Below are positions 1 to 8,803 of a DNA stretch of 64,000 bases, one piece after another. Source of the stretch: Methanoregula sp. (GTDB taxonomy: Archaea; Halobacteriota; Methanomicrobia; Methanomicrobiales; Methanospirillaceae). Under the pieces are notes generated by a model that was given only the letters and a program-made list of their open reading frames with translations, had not been told where the DNA came from and ran no database searches. Where the stretch lies: contig NZ_JALOCH010000001.1 of NCBI RefSeq assembly GCF_023227875.1, positions 357,144 through 421,143 of the forward strand, in the 5' to 3' direction. Position numbers and translations under genes: made by a program. The first letter of the stretch is position 1; every line of letters begins with the position of its first letter.

Positions 1-51
1 AGAACGCTTACGGAGAAGGAAATTGCGATCGTGGAAGGAAATGCGAAATGA
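1..51 (+). CDS. C-terminal end of a type II restriction-modification enzyme (partial)
   Basis: Only the last 16 codons are inside the window, reading to a TGA at 49-51. They end in EIAIVEGNAK. The fragment at 1201-1491 ends in almost the same residues after a YELYGLT motif, which is the usual C-terminus of Eco57I/type IIG-like methyltransferase-nucleases. The stop overlaps the start of the RhuM gene (ATGA), so the two are probably co-transcribed. Identity rests on the tail alone. Confidence 0.55.
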   Translation, partial: RTLTEKEIAIVEGNAK

Positions 52-1118
52 CCGGACATGAAAAGAACCTGATAAGAAACAGCACCGCAGAATTCCTGAT
101 ATTTACTTCAACTGCCGGTGAAGAATCGATTGAAGTCAGGTACGAGGATGAGACGATCTGGCTGAGCCAGAAGATGTTGGCAACGCTCTTTGATGTGAGC
201 ATTCCGACAATAAATTTTCACCTGAAAAAAATTTTTGAGAGTGGTGAACTGACCCGCAAAGCAACTATTAGAAAATTTCTAATGGTTCGAACCGAAGGCA
301 GCCGTGAAGTGTCCCGGAATCTGGAATACTACAGTCTTGATGCGGTAATCTCGGTCGGGTATCGTGTCAATTCAAAGAGAGCAACCCAGTTCCGCCAGTG
401 GGCAACCCGGGTGTTGCGGGAGTTCGCCATAAAAGGATACGTACTTGACAAAAAAAGAATGGAGAACGGTACCTTCCTTGGCGAAGATTACTTTGAGCGG
501 CTGCTCGCAGAGATACGGGAGATCCGCCTCAGCGAGAGACGGTTCTACCAGAAGATCACCGACATCTATTCCACAAGCGTTGATTACAACAGGGGTGCCC
601 CGACAACCCGTGATTTTTTTGCAAAAGTCCAGAACAAATTGCATTTCGCAATTCACGGTCATACCGCAGCCGAACTAATAATAAAGCGTGCCGACAGCAG
701 AAACGATCACATGGGACTGACCTCGTGGGAGAACAGTCCCGACGGAAAGATTCTGAAGACCGACGTAGTGGTTGCAAAAAATTACCTGACTTCGCCCGAG
801 CTCGAATCTCTTGGCAGGATCGTCAATGCCTGGCTTGATCTTGCTGAAGATCGTGCCAGACGACAGATACCCATGACCATGGAAGACTGGGCAAAACGTC
901 TTGACCGGTTCCTTGAGTTTGATGACCGGAAACTGCTTGAAGATGGTGGGAAAGTAACAGCAGAGATGGCAAAAGAGTATGCTGAGACTGAATTTGAAAA
1001 GTACCGTATTGTTCAGGACCGGCTTTTTGAAAGCGATTTTGACCGGATGCTAAAAGAAACAAAATTTCCGGAAAAAATGGACCGGGATGATGAGCCGGAT
1101 GATCCTGCTGACCTGTAA
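48..1118 (+). CDS. rhuM: RhuM family protein (virulence/toxin-like, Fic/Doc-associated)
   Basis: A 356-aa protein of normal RhuM-family length. It starts with a phage-antirepressor-like DNA-binding region (WLSQKMLATLFDVSIPTINFH, about residues 38-58), followed by the family-typical segment around YSLDAVISVGYRVNSKRA and a long helical C-terminal half with the VQNKLHFAIHGHTAAELI stretch. The family was named from a Salmonella pathogenicity island and is often found beside restriction-modification and toxin-antitoxin genes; its biochemical role is not settled. The ATG overlaps the stop of the upstream restriction gene by ATGA. The first 70 codons are duplicated, in broken form, at 1488-1838. Confidence 0.85.
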   Translation: MTGHEKNLIRNSTAEFLIFTSTAGEESIEVRYEDETIWLSQKMLATLFDVSIPTINFHLKKIFESGELTRKATIRKFLMVRTEGSREVSRNLEYYSLDAVISVGYRVNSKRATQFRQWATRVLREFAIKGYVLDKKRMENGTFLGEDYFERLLAEIREIRLSERRFYQKITDIYSTSVDYNRGAPTTRDFFAKVQNKLHFAIHGHTAAELIIKRADSRNDHMGLTSWENSPDGKILKTDVVVAKNYLTSPELESLGRIVNAWLDLAEDRARRQIPMTMEDWAKRLDRFLEFDDRKLLEDGGKVTAEMAKEYAETEFEKYRIVQDRLFESDFDRMLKETKFPEKMDRDDEPDDPADL

Positions 1119-1200
1119 CAGGGTGATTTTGTTCAATAACCAGAAATTCTGGCCCCATCCCAATCTCTCTCTTCTGCATACCCGCAATGGGGAAGGGGAC

Positions 1201-1491
1201 ATCAACCCATCAAACCCCGCTGATATCGCCCGCCACGATCGCATGATTGCGCTCGTCACGCAGATGCTGGAAATCCGTTTCTGGCCATCAGGACAGAGAC
1301 GGATTCGAGAAGAACGCATCAGCGTTCTTCGCTGGTTAAATAAAAAGTTACAGGACGCCACCCTCGATCACGAAAAGACGCTGCTGTCCCGACAGGTTGA
1401 GGCGACGGATGCTTCGATTGATAAACTGGTGTACGAGCTGTACGGGCTGACGGACGAGGAGATTGCGGTTGTTGAAGGAAATGCGAAATGA
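1201..1491 (+). pseudogene. Remnant of a restriction-modification enzyme C-terminus
   Basis: The frame reads HDRMIALVTQMLEIRF, then a foreign stretch encoded by a GAAGAACGC hairpin (1309-1330), then LLSRQVEATDASIDKLVYELYGLTDEEIAVVEGNAK. This is the C-terminus of an Eco57I-like enzyme without its methyltransferase or nuclease domains, so it cannot be functional as seen. It overlaps the next, broken RhuM copy by ATGA exactly as the upstream pair does. The arrangement therefore looks like a tandem duplication of the gene junction, followed by decay. Confidence 0.7.
1309..1330. repeat. GAAGA-type hairpin inside the restriction enzyme remnant
   Basis: Perfect 9-bp stem GAAGAACGC / GCGTTCTTC closed by an ATCA loop. 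It lies in frame within the remnant and replaces the normal protein sequence there. It is one member of the dispersed hairpin family described in the findings. Confidence 0.8.
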
Positions 1492-1838
1492 CCGGGCATG
1501 AAAAGAATCTGATAAGAAACAGCACAGCAGAATTCCTGATATTTGCTTCAATCGCCGGGGAAGAGTCGATCGAGGTCCGATACTAGGATGAAACGGTCTG
1601 GCTCAGCCAGAAGATGATGGCTGCGCTCTTTGATGTGAAGATTCCGACAATAAACGAACATTTAAAAAACATTTACGAGGGCGCTGAACCGACCCGCAAA
1701 GCAACTATTCGGAAATTCCGAATAGTTCGAACTGAAGGAAACCGCGATGTTGCACGGAATCTTGAACTGATTATCAGAACTGATGGGGATCTCGATAAAG
1801 CCAAAACATTGATCGCCCAGAGTTACGATAAAATGTAA
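1488..1838 (+). pseudogene. Truncated second copy of the RhuM gene
   Basis: Reads almost like the first 75 codons of the intact RhuM gene at 48, but has an in-frame TAG at 1584-1586 (codon 33). It loses similarity after RNLEL, where unrelated sequence runs to a TAA at 1838. The start overlaps the restriction remnant stop by ATGA, as in the intact copy. The duplication plus nonsense mutation and lost 3' end show that it is not expressed as a full RhuM protein. Confidence 0.85.
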
Positions 1839-2162
1839 CAAAAATTATTGGATGAACCGGAGTGAAGTAACACCTTCACACTGCATGGCCACTTTTTTAT
1901 ATTTATCAAAATTCGATTGCTCTTTATGCCATACACATGTGGCGAAACATCCGGAAAAGGATAGTATCGTTGTCGAAAAGAGGGGGATGTCATCAGACTG
2001 GATCGGGATTCTGATGTATTATCGCCATGTCCCCGATGCGCAGCATGTAGCTGGAATAAAATTTAATTTCTCTGGATATCTTATCAATCTCTTCAAAGAA
2101 TAGGAATCAAATTATAATTCACAATCTTTAATTCATTGCAGACAAATCATCAACTCAGGATT
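1839..2162. other. AT-rich intergenic region
   Basis: About 320 bases with no convincing gene. A T/A-rich stretch near 1890-1905 could serve as a promoter. An 83-codon open frame (1852-2103) has no family resemblance and atypical composition, so it is not called. Confidence 0.5.
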
Positions 2163-2609
2163 ATGGCGGTTATTGAAATTTCCCAGGATGAGGCGAATAC
2201 ACTCATTCAGATGCCGAAGGTTCGGATAAATGACGAAATCTGGCATTTTCCCGGCCGGGGACGTTCCATCAATATTCCATTGCTATCCGAAGACAAGCGG
2301 AATAATTTCCTTCTCGATATCTGGCGGGGCAGGCTGGAACTGAATAAAATCACCTACCAGAACCGGGTACACCAGATGATAATTCTGGTCAGATTAGATT
2401 TGACGGGCAAACCCCACAAGAACCCGGACGAAGAAATAATTATCGGACCACACATTCACATCTATCAGGAAGGATATGCTGATAAATGGGCATATCCTGT
2501 GTCACCCGATTCATTCTCAGATTTAACGGATCAATGGCAGACACTGAAAGACTTCATGACGTATTGTAATATTGTACAAGAACCAAACATAATTGCAGGA
2601 ATTGAGTAA
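2163..2609 (+). CDS. DUF6978-like protein
   Basis: A 148-aa protein from the ATG at 2163; a longer reading from a TTG at 2136 is possible but less likely. The sequence resembles the small DUF6978 family, whose members sit directly upstream of DUF1828/DUF1829 proteins. It has no transmembrane segment or known catalytic motif. Its stop overlaps the next ATG by one base (TAATG), so the two are translationally coupled. The pair has the layout of a toxin-antitoxin or defence module, but no activity can be read from the sequence. Confidence 0.7.
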   Translation: MAVIEISQDEANTLIQMPKVRINDEIWHFPGRGRSINIPLLSEDKRNNFLLDIWRGRLELNKITYQNRVHQMIILVRLDLTGKPHKNPDEEIIIGPHIHIYQEGYADKWAYPVSPDSFSDLTDQWQTLKDFMTYCNIVQEPNIIAGIE

Positions 2610-3373
2610 TGATCAGCGACATACAGAGGTTGCTCAATGGATATCTCCAGTGGCTCAATGAATCAATCAGCCTGCGCCAGGTTGATGAATGGGTAGAAAT
2701 AACCACGCCATTCCTTGACAGGCATAACGATTACCTTCAGATCTATGTCAGAAAAGATAATGGCGGGTATATCCTGACTGATGATGGATATATTCTGGAA
2801 GACCTGAAAATGTCAGGATGCAAAATCGATACCGAAAAGAGGCAGGCGCTCTTATCCACGACACTCAAGGGGTTTGGTGTACAGAACGATCGGGGAATCC
2901 TCACAATAAAGACAACAGAGAGATCATTCCCTCAGAAAAAACACAATATCTTACAGGCAATGCTTGCGGTCAATGATATGTTCTATCTTTCAGAACCCAT
3001 TGTTGCGAGTTTATTCTATGAAGATGTCGTTGCCTGGCTGGATGAAACCGAGATCCGGTATTCACCCAAGGTAAAATTTACCGGCAAATCCGGCTATGAT
3101 CATCTTTTTGATTTTGTCATTCCGAAATCCCGGCAGGAACCCGAAAGAATTCTCCAGACAATCAATAATCCGAACAGGTCTCAAGCGGAAATGTTATCGT
3201 TCTCATGGATTGATACGAAAGATGTCCGCGCCCCTGATTCAATGGCATACGCTATCCTCAATGATAAGGAACAGCGCATTCCGGAAGAAGTTCCAACCGC
3301 CCTGGAAAATTATGGTGTAATTCCACTCATGTGGAGTAAGCGTGAGAAGTATATCGCTGAACTCCTTGCTTGA
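2609..3373 (+). CDS. DUF1828/DUF1829 domain protein
   Basis: A 254-aa protein. The N-terminal half (about residues 25-115, including IYVRKDNGGYILTDDGYIL) matches the DUF1828 style; the C-terminal half (about 140-250, SWIDTKDVRAPDSMAYAILND) matches DUF1829. Such proteins occur sporadically in bacteria and archaea, often on mobile islands; function is unknown. It is coupled to the DUF6978-like gene and convergent with the HTH-protease gene that follows on the other strand. Confidence 0.75.
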   Translation: MISDIQRLLNGYLQWLNESISLRQVDEWVEITTPFLDRHNDYLQIYVRKDNGGYILTDDGYILEDLKMSGCKIDTEKRQALLSTTLKGFGVQNDRGILTIKTTERSFPQKKHNILQAMLAVNDMFYLSEPIVASLFYEDVVAWLDETEIRYSPKVKFTGKSGYDHLFDFVIPKSRQEPERILQTINNPNRSQAEMLSFSWIDTKDVRAPDSMAYAILNDKEQRIPEEVPTALENYGVIPLMWSKREKYIAELLA

Positions 3374-3403
3374 GTAAGATCAAGGTTCACCGGGTTCAGA
3401 CAT

Positions 3404-4603
3404 TTACGGGCCCATCGATTCCTGGAATTTCTCCAGATGGCGGAGCTTGACATCGAGATAATCAAGGGCATCACTGTTACTGATATGACCTTTCCGGACA
3501 TTCTCCATGACAAGGGCCACATAGCCGGCACCTTTTTCGGCCACACATTTCCGGTCCAGTGAAATACCCCCAAAGCCCCCTTCTTCCTCTTCGCCAGTCA
3601 GCTCTTTCTTTTTCTTCTCCGCTTCCCGCAATGCATATTCAGCACGCAGCTGGTCTCTTCCCTGAATGAATTGCGCTGAAGAGATCTTCTTCAGCGTGAG
3701 CAAACGCATCAGCCCGGCCTCTTTACTGATCAGGAAGCGCTGCCGGATCGAACCTGCGGCTCGTAAATAATTCCCGGATGCAAGTGCCTGACGGATCACC
3801 GGGTTCTCTTCTATCTCCTCCTGGGGAGCAAGGAACGCACCGGCAAAATGGTTGCACCAGCGTTCGACCCCGGCATACTCTGCGAGATCATTTTCGCCCT
3901 GGTTACATACAACCGGCATATTCAGGAGGATATGGGCATATTCATGGAACAAGGTAAAGAGCCGGGCACGGTCTGCGTCAGCAGAATTCACAACAATGAC
4001 AAATGGTTCACCGTCCGTGAGGGAAAAACCCCGGGCATCATCAACAGGCATCTTGATCTTCAGGACCGAGATGTTCCGGGACTCAAGCCATTCCCGCCAT
4101 ATTTCAAATGCCTTGACCGGAGTTATTCCAACTGAATCGCCATGTATCTGAATACCTGAACGCTCACGTTCCTGTCGTGCCACATCTTCAGGATCCTCTT
4201 TCAGGGTTCTGATTTTCAGGGGGATTTTTGAGGGGATGCTCAGGTTGTCCGTCAACTCATGATGAATCTCCTGAATCCGTCTCGCTTTGCGGATTACCAG
4301 GAGCAATTCTTTGGAATAGCCGGTGCCGGAATCCGGATGCCGCCGGAAATCTTTTGGAAGGCCTGGTTCTTCCGGAGGCTCTGAAAGAAGAAACGCCGCA
4401 AGAGGGCGTTTGAACATCTCGGAGAGCTGCTCAACTTTCGAAAGAGGAAGTACCGGTCTCTGTGCTCCATCACACCATGATTTAACAACACGTTCAGACA
4501 CACCGATCTTCCTGGATATCTCAGAAGGTGCAAAGCCCGAACTACCGCAAAGCCATTGAAAGACATCGGGTACGATGACAACATCGGGAGATGAACGGGA
4601 CAT
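3404..4603 (-). CDS. HTH-XRE / ImmA-IrrE family metallopeptidase
   Basis: A 399-aa protein from ATG at 4603. The N-terminus is a Cro/XRE-type helix-turn-helix (about residues 22-75). The C-terminal half carries the zinc-protease motif HEYAH at 220-224, typical of ImmA/IrrE peptidases that cleave repressors or act as antitoxin-like regulators. A TATA-like GATTATAAAA lies about 25 bp upstream, fitting a short-leader archaeal promoter. The acidic/charged linker around 330-350 is low complexity. In this position, between DUF1829 and MNT-HEPN genes, it is most likely a regulator or antitoxin of the island, an inference from context. Confidence 0.85.
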   Translation of the reverse strand: MSRSSPDVVIVPDVFQWLCGSSGFAPSEISRKIGVSERVVKSWCDGAQRPVLPLSKVEQLSEMFKRPLAAFLLSEPPEEPGLPKDFRRHPDSGTGYSKELLLVIRKARRIQEIHHELTDNLSIPSKIPLKIRTLKEDPEDVARQERERSGIQIHGDSVGITPVKAFEIWREWLESRNISVLKIKMPVDDARGFSLTDGEPFVIVVNSADADRARLFTLFHEYAHILLNMPVVCNQGENDLAEYAGVERWCNHFAGAFLAPQEEIEENPVIRQALASGNYLRAAGSIRQRFLISKEAGLMRLLTLKKISSAQFIQGRDQLRAEYALREAEKKKKELTGEEEEGGFGGISLDRKCVAEKGAGYVALVMENVRKGHISNSDALDYLDVKLRHLEKFQESMGP

Positions 4604-4665
4604 AGAACTATACAAGAGATTTTTTTATAATCTATTAAAAGATACCCAGCGTCGATGGCGTGAAA

Positions 4666-4735
4666 GTGATCGCATGATTGCGCTCGTCACGCAGATGCTC
4701 GAAATCCGTTTCTGATCTCAGGGTAGAGACGAATT
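4666..4735 (+). pseudogene. Third remnant of the restriction enzyme C-terminal region
   Basis: The stretch reading DRMIALVTQMLEIRF is nearly identical in DNA to 1240-1285 and is cut off by the hairpin cluster that follows. It shows that the restriction gene tail was copied a third time and broken at the same place, next to a GAAGAAC hairpin. Confidence 0.65.
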
Positions 4736-4738
4736 CGA

Positions 4739-4874
4739 GAAGAACGTTTCAGTGTTCTTCGCTGTCCGAGAGGTTCATCAGAATTCGAAAGGTTCGTCAG
4801 AACCTTGAGAAAGAGAAGATTTCCGCAGGGAATCTTCGAACATCGAGGAGAAGAAGAACCCGTCCGGGTTCTTC
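4739..4874. repeat. Cluster of four dispersed hairpins
   Basis: Successive stem-loops: GAAGAAC/GTTCTTC (4739-4760), AAGGTTC-GTCA-GAACCTT (4789-4806), GAAGATT/AATCTTC (4815-4837) and GAAGAACCC-GTCC-GGGTTCTTC (4853-4874). Stems differ in sequence but each arm has a complementary partner. No gene is seen between the protease promoter and the MNT start apart from the restriction remnant. Confidence 0.75.
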
Positions 4875-4971
4875 GAGTTCAGGGAAATGATTATCCACTT
4901 CCGGACAAAACAGAATCATCAGCAGAGCAGTTCCATGCTCACCATTCCGTGAACTGAAGGAAAGGGATTGT

Positions 4972-5316
4972 ATGAAAGGAAAAAGATCGCAGGAGAATCC
5001 GGCAGTACTCAAAAAGATCGTTGAACTTATCACGCGATCCGCCGATCCTGACCGCATCATCCTCTTTGGCTCACGATCAAAAGGAACGCAGACACATGCG
5101 AGCGACTATGATATCTGCGTCATCAAGCGGGGGGTAAAACACCGTCGCGAACTCGCCATGAAACTCTACCGGGATCTGTACGGGGTTGGCGTGCCGGTCG
5201 ACATCATTGTCGAGACTCCCGAGACGTTCGAGGAACTAAGCAGCAACCCCTTCATGATATACCATGACATTGCCCGGCAGGGCAGGCTCATCTATGAAAA
5301 ACCGGTCCCTTGCTGA
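4972..5316 (+). CDS. mntA: MNT-type minimal nucleotidyltransferase (antitoxin of MNT-HEPN)
   Basis: A 114-aa protein with the polymerase-beta nucleotidyltransferase signature GSRSKG at 33-38 and the metal-binding pair D45/D47 (SDYDICV). MNT proteins of this type silence partner HEPN RNases by AMPylation in characterised systems. The next gene, a HEPN protein, starts 23 bases inside this one, the standard operon layout. Assignment as antitoxin is from family knowledge plus context. Confidence 0.88.
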   Translation: MKGKRSQENPAVLKKIVELITRSADPDRIILFGSRSKGTQTHASDYDICVIKRGVKHRRELAMKLYRDLYGVGVPVDIIVETPETFEELSSNPFMIYHDIARQGRLIYEKPVPC

Positions 5317-5689
5317 CACATGGATTGTACGGGCACGAAGTAATCTCGCCCGTGCCCGCCAGGGAAAGAGCGCTCCCGACATTTTGTTCGAAGACCTCTG
5401 CTTTGACTGTGAACAGGCAGCAGAAAAAGCCCTGAAAGGCCTCTTGATCCTCAGAGGAATCGTCCCGCCCCAGACACACTCGCTCGCTCTTCTTGTCGAG
5501 GCACTCGAAACGCATCATGCCGATGTGCCGGATGCGGTGAAAACCGCTGTATCACTCACCCATTATGCGGTATCAACCCGGTATCCCGGATCGTATGAAC
5601 CTGTTAAAGAGCGGGAATTCTTAAAAGCCCTGAAAGGTGCGGAGACTGTTTTTTTGTGGGTTGAACAACAATTCAACGAAATGAAATGA
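5294..5689 (+). CDS. hepT: HEPN domain protein (toxin of MNT-HEPN)
   Basis: A 131-aa all-alpha protein starting at ATG 5294, inside the end of the MNT gene. It has the pattern FDCEQAAEKALKGLLILRGI followed by PPQTHSL (R54, H62) and the downstream TRYP motif (95-98) typical of HEPN partners of MNT proteins. HEPN domains are commonly metal-independent RNases. Its stop overlaps the next small gene by ATGA, so all three are one operon. Confidence 0.85.
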   Translation: MKNRSLADTWIVRARSNLARARQGKSAPDILFEDLCFDCEQAAEKALKGLLILRGIVPPQTHSLALLVEALETHHADVPDAVKTAVSLTHYAVSTRYPGSYEPVKEREFLKALKGAETVFLWVEQQFNEMK

Positions 5690-5895
5690 GCGCCAGGACA
5701 TTACACCAGATCCAACAGGAAGGACTCAACGTACTGGTTGAGAAACTTGGTCCTGACGATGCGATCCGGTTCCTCCGTATCTATGAGCCGGGCAGCGGTG
5801 ACTGGACACAAGACCGGAAAAAAATCCTTAAAAACGATCCGGATAAAATCATTAAAAGCATCATGGCGCGAAGAAAAAAAGTCCCGGCTCCATGA
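5686..5895 (+). CDS. Small conserved hypothetical protein, third gene of MNT-HEPN operon
   Basis: A 69-aa basic protein (C-terminal RRKKVPAP) whose ATG overlaps the HEPN stop. The sequence EKLGPDDAIRFLRIYEPGSGDWTQDR is compact and looks like a folded domain, not a shadow ORF. I recognise no named family. Tight coupling suggests an accessory role in the toxin-antitoxin module. Confidence 0.6.
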   Translation: MSARTLHQIQQEGLNVLVEKLGPDDAIRFLRIYEPGSGDWTQDRKKILKNDPDKIIKSIMARRKKVPAP

Positions 5896-6049
5896 ATGCA
5901 ACTCCTCTTTTTCCCGTGATAATTACCTTTCCTCTCCCCTGCCTTCGCACCATCAATTTCTCCGACCCGGCAGCCCCCCCATCGGAATTGATTTATCGCG
6001 CCATACGAAAGATCCATGGCAGATTATAAACAAAAATTGTGGTGATGTG

Positions 6050-6889
6050 GTGAACAGGTCCTGGCATGTCGGCATTTTTTTCATGGCAATGTTATTTGTC
6101 GCAGGTGCCGGTTGTACCGCACCGTCCGGAACGATCAATGCAAGTGAAAACGCAACGGCCGCTCCCGGCACCATTGCAGCCTCCTACGTTGCCACCCTCA
6201 ACCAGCCCAGTGCGCAGTCCGGTTACCTGAAGATGGACACGGATATCTACAATGCCGGGGAGGTTGTCGGGTTCACGGTGACAAACGATGGCTCCGAAAC
6301 GCTCGCATGTGCAGGCAACCCCCCATCGTTCTCGGTACAATTCCAGGCAGGCAATGGCCTCTGGGCAACGCGGATGGGGACTGGTGAGCCGAACGCATCG
6401 GAAACGTCATCGCTTGCACCCGGTGCATCCACGCAGGTGTACCGTTTTGTCACGACCGGCTGGGACCCGGCCCGTTACCGGATCGTGCACGACTGCGGCG
6501 TTGAGCGCGAGTTCCTGGTCCGTGCGTTGCCGGCTGCAACCCCGGCCCCTGTTGCCTGCCCTGCGGATACTGTCACCGTCACTCCGTGGATCACGATCAG
6601 TCCCCCCGGTGACCTGTATGCTGCCCGCTCGTTTACCCTCCATGGAACGACAAACCTCCCTGCCGGGCAGGAACTGTTCTTTACGATCTTCTCGGTCGTA
6701 GACGAGGACCCGGACCAGGCTGCCGGCGATGAGGAATTGTTCACAACCCCGGTTGAGGAAGGGAGCTGCGGCACCAACACGTGGAGCGCAACGGGAGAGA
6801 TCCAGGCAACCGGTGAGTTCTTCATCTGGATCTCCGATGCCGGACGGAACACCACGGCAATCAAACGGTTCACCGTGTATCCGGAATAA
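6050..6889 (+). CDS. Predicted archaeal lipoprotein
   Basis: About 279 aa if translated from the GTG at 6050, which gives a short basic N-terminus, a hydrophobic core and a lipobox ending AGAGC (Cys about residue 21). The mature part is Thr/Ser/Pro-rich near the start and then looks like two beta-rich domains: one with YNAGEVVGFTVTNDGSETL, the other a C-terminal Ig-like fold ending IKRFTVYPE. It is probably anchored outside the membrane. No specific function is recognised. The GTG start is inferred from the signal peptide; an ATG at 6083 would leave it without a positive N-terminus. Confidence 0.7.
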   Translation: MNRSWHVGIFFMAMLFVAGAGCTAPSGTINASENATAAPGTIAASYVATLNQPSAQSGYLKMDTDIYNAGEVVGFTVTNDGSETLACAGNPPSFSVQFQAGNGLWATRMGTGEPNASETSSLAPGASTQVYRFVTTGWDPARYRIVHDCGVEREFLVRALPAATPAPVACPADTVTVTPWITISPPGDLYAARSFTLHGTTNLPAGQELFFTIFSVVDEDPDQAAGDEELFTTPVEEGSCGTNTWSATGEIQATGEFFIWISDAGRNTTAIKRFTVYPE

Positions 6890-6972
6890 TTTCGGGTTCC
6901 GCACGGACCATTCGTGACGGACCAGGAAATCCCTTATTTCCCCGGGCATCCCTGTTGTACGTGAGCACCCGC

Positions 6973-7671
6973 ATGATCCTCCCCGTCTTCACCCTCTTCA
7001 TCGAACCGGCAAATCCCCTGCAGTTCTCCCTGCCCGAGGCCCGGTCATCTCTCACGCGCCAGCTTGCGGAGTACCGGGCCCCGCACCAGCCCGGCGCTCC
7101 GGCCGGAAACGTCATTCACCGGTACCCTGCGGTCCAGTGCAAACAGGTCAGACATGATCTGGTCGTGATCGGCATCTGCCAGGGCGCAGGATTTCTCCGG
7201 CAGATGGTGGAAGGCAATGCGGAGATCATGACGGGGGACAACCGCTGCACCATCGCATCACGCGACCCGGAGATCCGCAACGAGGAGTTCGGGATTGGCC
7301 CGATTATGTACGAGTACGAGTTTCTCACCCCCTGGATTGCCCTGAACCAGCAGTATGCAAAAAAATTCTATGACCTGAAAGGCAAGCCCGCACGCGACGC
7401 CTTCATGCAGAAGATCCTTGCCACTCACCTGAACACGCTGGCAAAATCCTTAGACTATGCGCCCGCCGAGCCGGTTACCTGCATGGCGCATGTCCGCTTC
7501 ATACGGGAGCGGATCGATCGCGAGAATGTGATTGTATTCCTGGGAAAATTCAGGACAAATCTCCGCATCCCGGATTACTTCGGGATCGGCCAATCGGTTT
7601 CCCTCGGGTACGGGACGATCCGGAAAATTCCTGAAATGATCCCTTCGCATCCGGACGTGGACGCGGACTGA
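6973..7671 (+). CDS. cas6b: Orphan Cas6b-like CRISPR RNA endonuclease
   Basis: About 232 aa from ATG 6973 (GTG 6961 and TTG 6955 are alternatives). The N-terminal beta-alpha region with GNVIHRYPAVQCK and the C-terminal FGIGQSVSLGYGTIRKI, a Gly-rich loop, are hallmarks of the Cas6b family (RAMP/ferredoxin-like folds). Cas6 enzymes cut CRISPR repeat RNA. No CRISPR array or other cas gene is in the window, so this copy is either a stand-alone crRNA maturase acting in trans or has another RNA target. Flanks are a lipoprotein and a GNAT remnant on the same strand. Confidence 0.75.
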   Translation: MILPVFTLFIEPANPLQFSLPEARSSLTRQLAEYRAPHQPGAPAGNVIHRYPAVQCKQVRHDLVVIGICQGAGFLRQMVEGNAEIMTGDNRCTIASRDPEIRNEEFGIGPIMYEYEFLTPWIALNQQYAKKFYDLKGKPARDAFMQKILATHLNTLAKSLDYAPAEPVTCMAHVRFIRERIDRENVIVFLGKFRTNLRIPDYFGIGQSVSLGYGTIRKIPEMIPSHPDVDAD

Positions 7672-7753
7672 CCAGGTCGTCCGCTCCTGCATCACGGTCC
7701 GGGATTATCGTACCTCACGTTTTTCCCTGTCCGGCAGATACTACTCTTAATAC

Positions 7754-8236
7754 ATGATCGCCATCCGCCCGCTCCGGCCTGAAGATATTCCTGCCATCAG
7801 GTCGTGGCCGCCCTATCCCCCGGAATTTGCCATGCCCGACTACTCCCTGCGGGACGGGGGCTGGCTTGACGAGTATTCCAAAAAGGACGGGTCAGAGATC
7901 CTTGTCGCGGAAGATGGCCGCGACCGTGCCGGGTTCTCGGTCCTGTCCCGTGAACCAGGGGGTACGGCTGAATTCCGGATCGCGCTCCACCCGCACCGGC
8001 TCCTCGCAGGGCCTTGGAAAGACCATTGCCCTTCTCACCTTAAACCACGGTTTCTCCGACCCGGGCCTGCGTGTGGTCCGCCTGGTTGTCAGAAAGAATA
8101 ATCCCCGGGCACAACGATTGTACGAATCACTCCGGTTCCATCCGGACGGTGAATGCACGGAGCTTATCCACGGCGAACCGGTGGCATTCTGGCGGATGGC
8201 AATCGACCGGGAAACATTTGAGGGAGCGGACACACC

Positions 8237-8240
<4 letters not shown>
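7754..8240 (+). pseudogene. GNAT N-acetyltransferase interrupted by a frameshift
   Basis: The first frame from ATG 7754 reads MIAIRPLRPEDIPAI and ends its similarity near RIALHPHRLLAG. The next frame continues with GLGKTIALLTLNHGF and VVRLVVRKNNPRAQRLYESL, the classical GNAT acetyl-CoA loop and C-terminal motif. Joining the two frames near 8010 restores a complete protein of about 160 aa, so one base is missing there. It is either a real inactivating mutation or a sequencing error. The stop overlaps the next ATG, indicating an operon. Confidence 0.75.
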
Positions 8241-8797
<557 letters not shown>

Positions 8798-8803
8798 CCG
8801 GTT

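Noticed and set aside
1852..2103. 83-codon frame between the RhuM remnant and the DUF6978-like gene
   Set aside because: AT-rich intergenic DNA, no ribosome binding site, no family resemblance.
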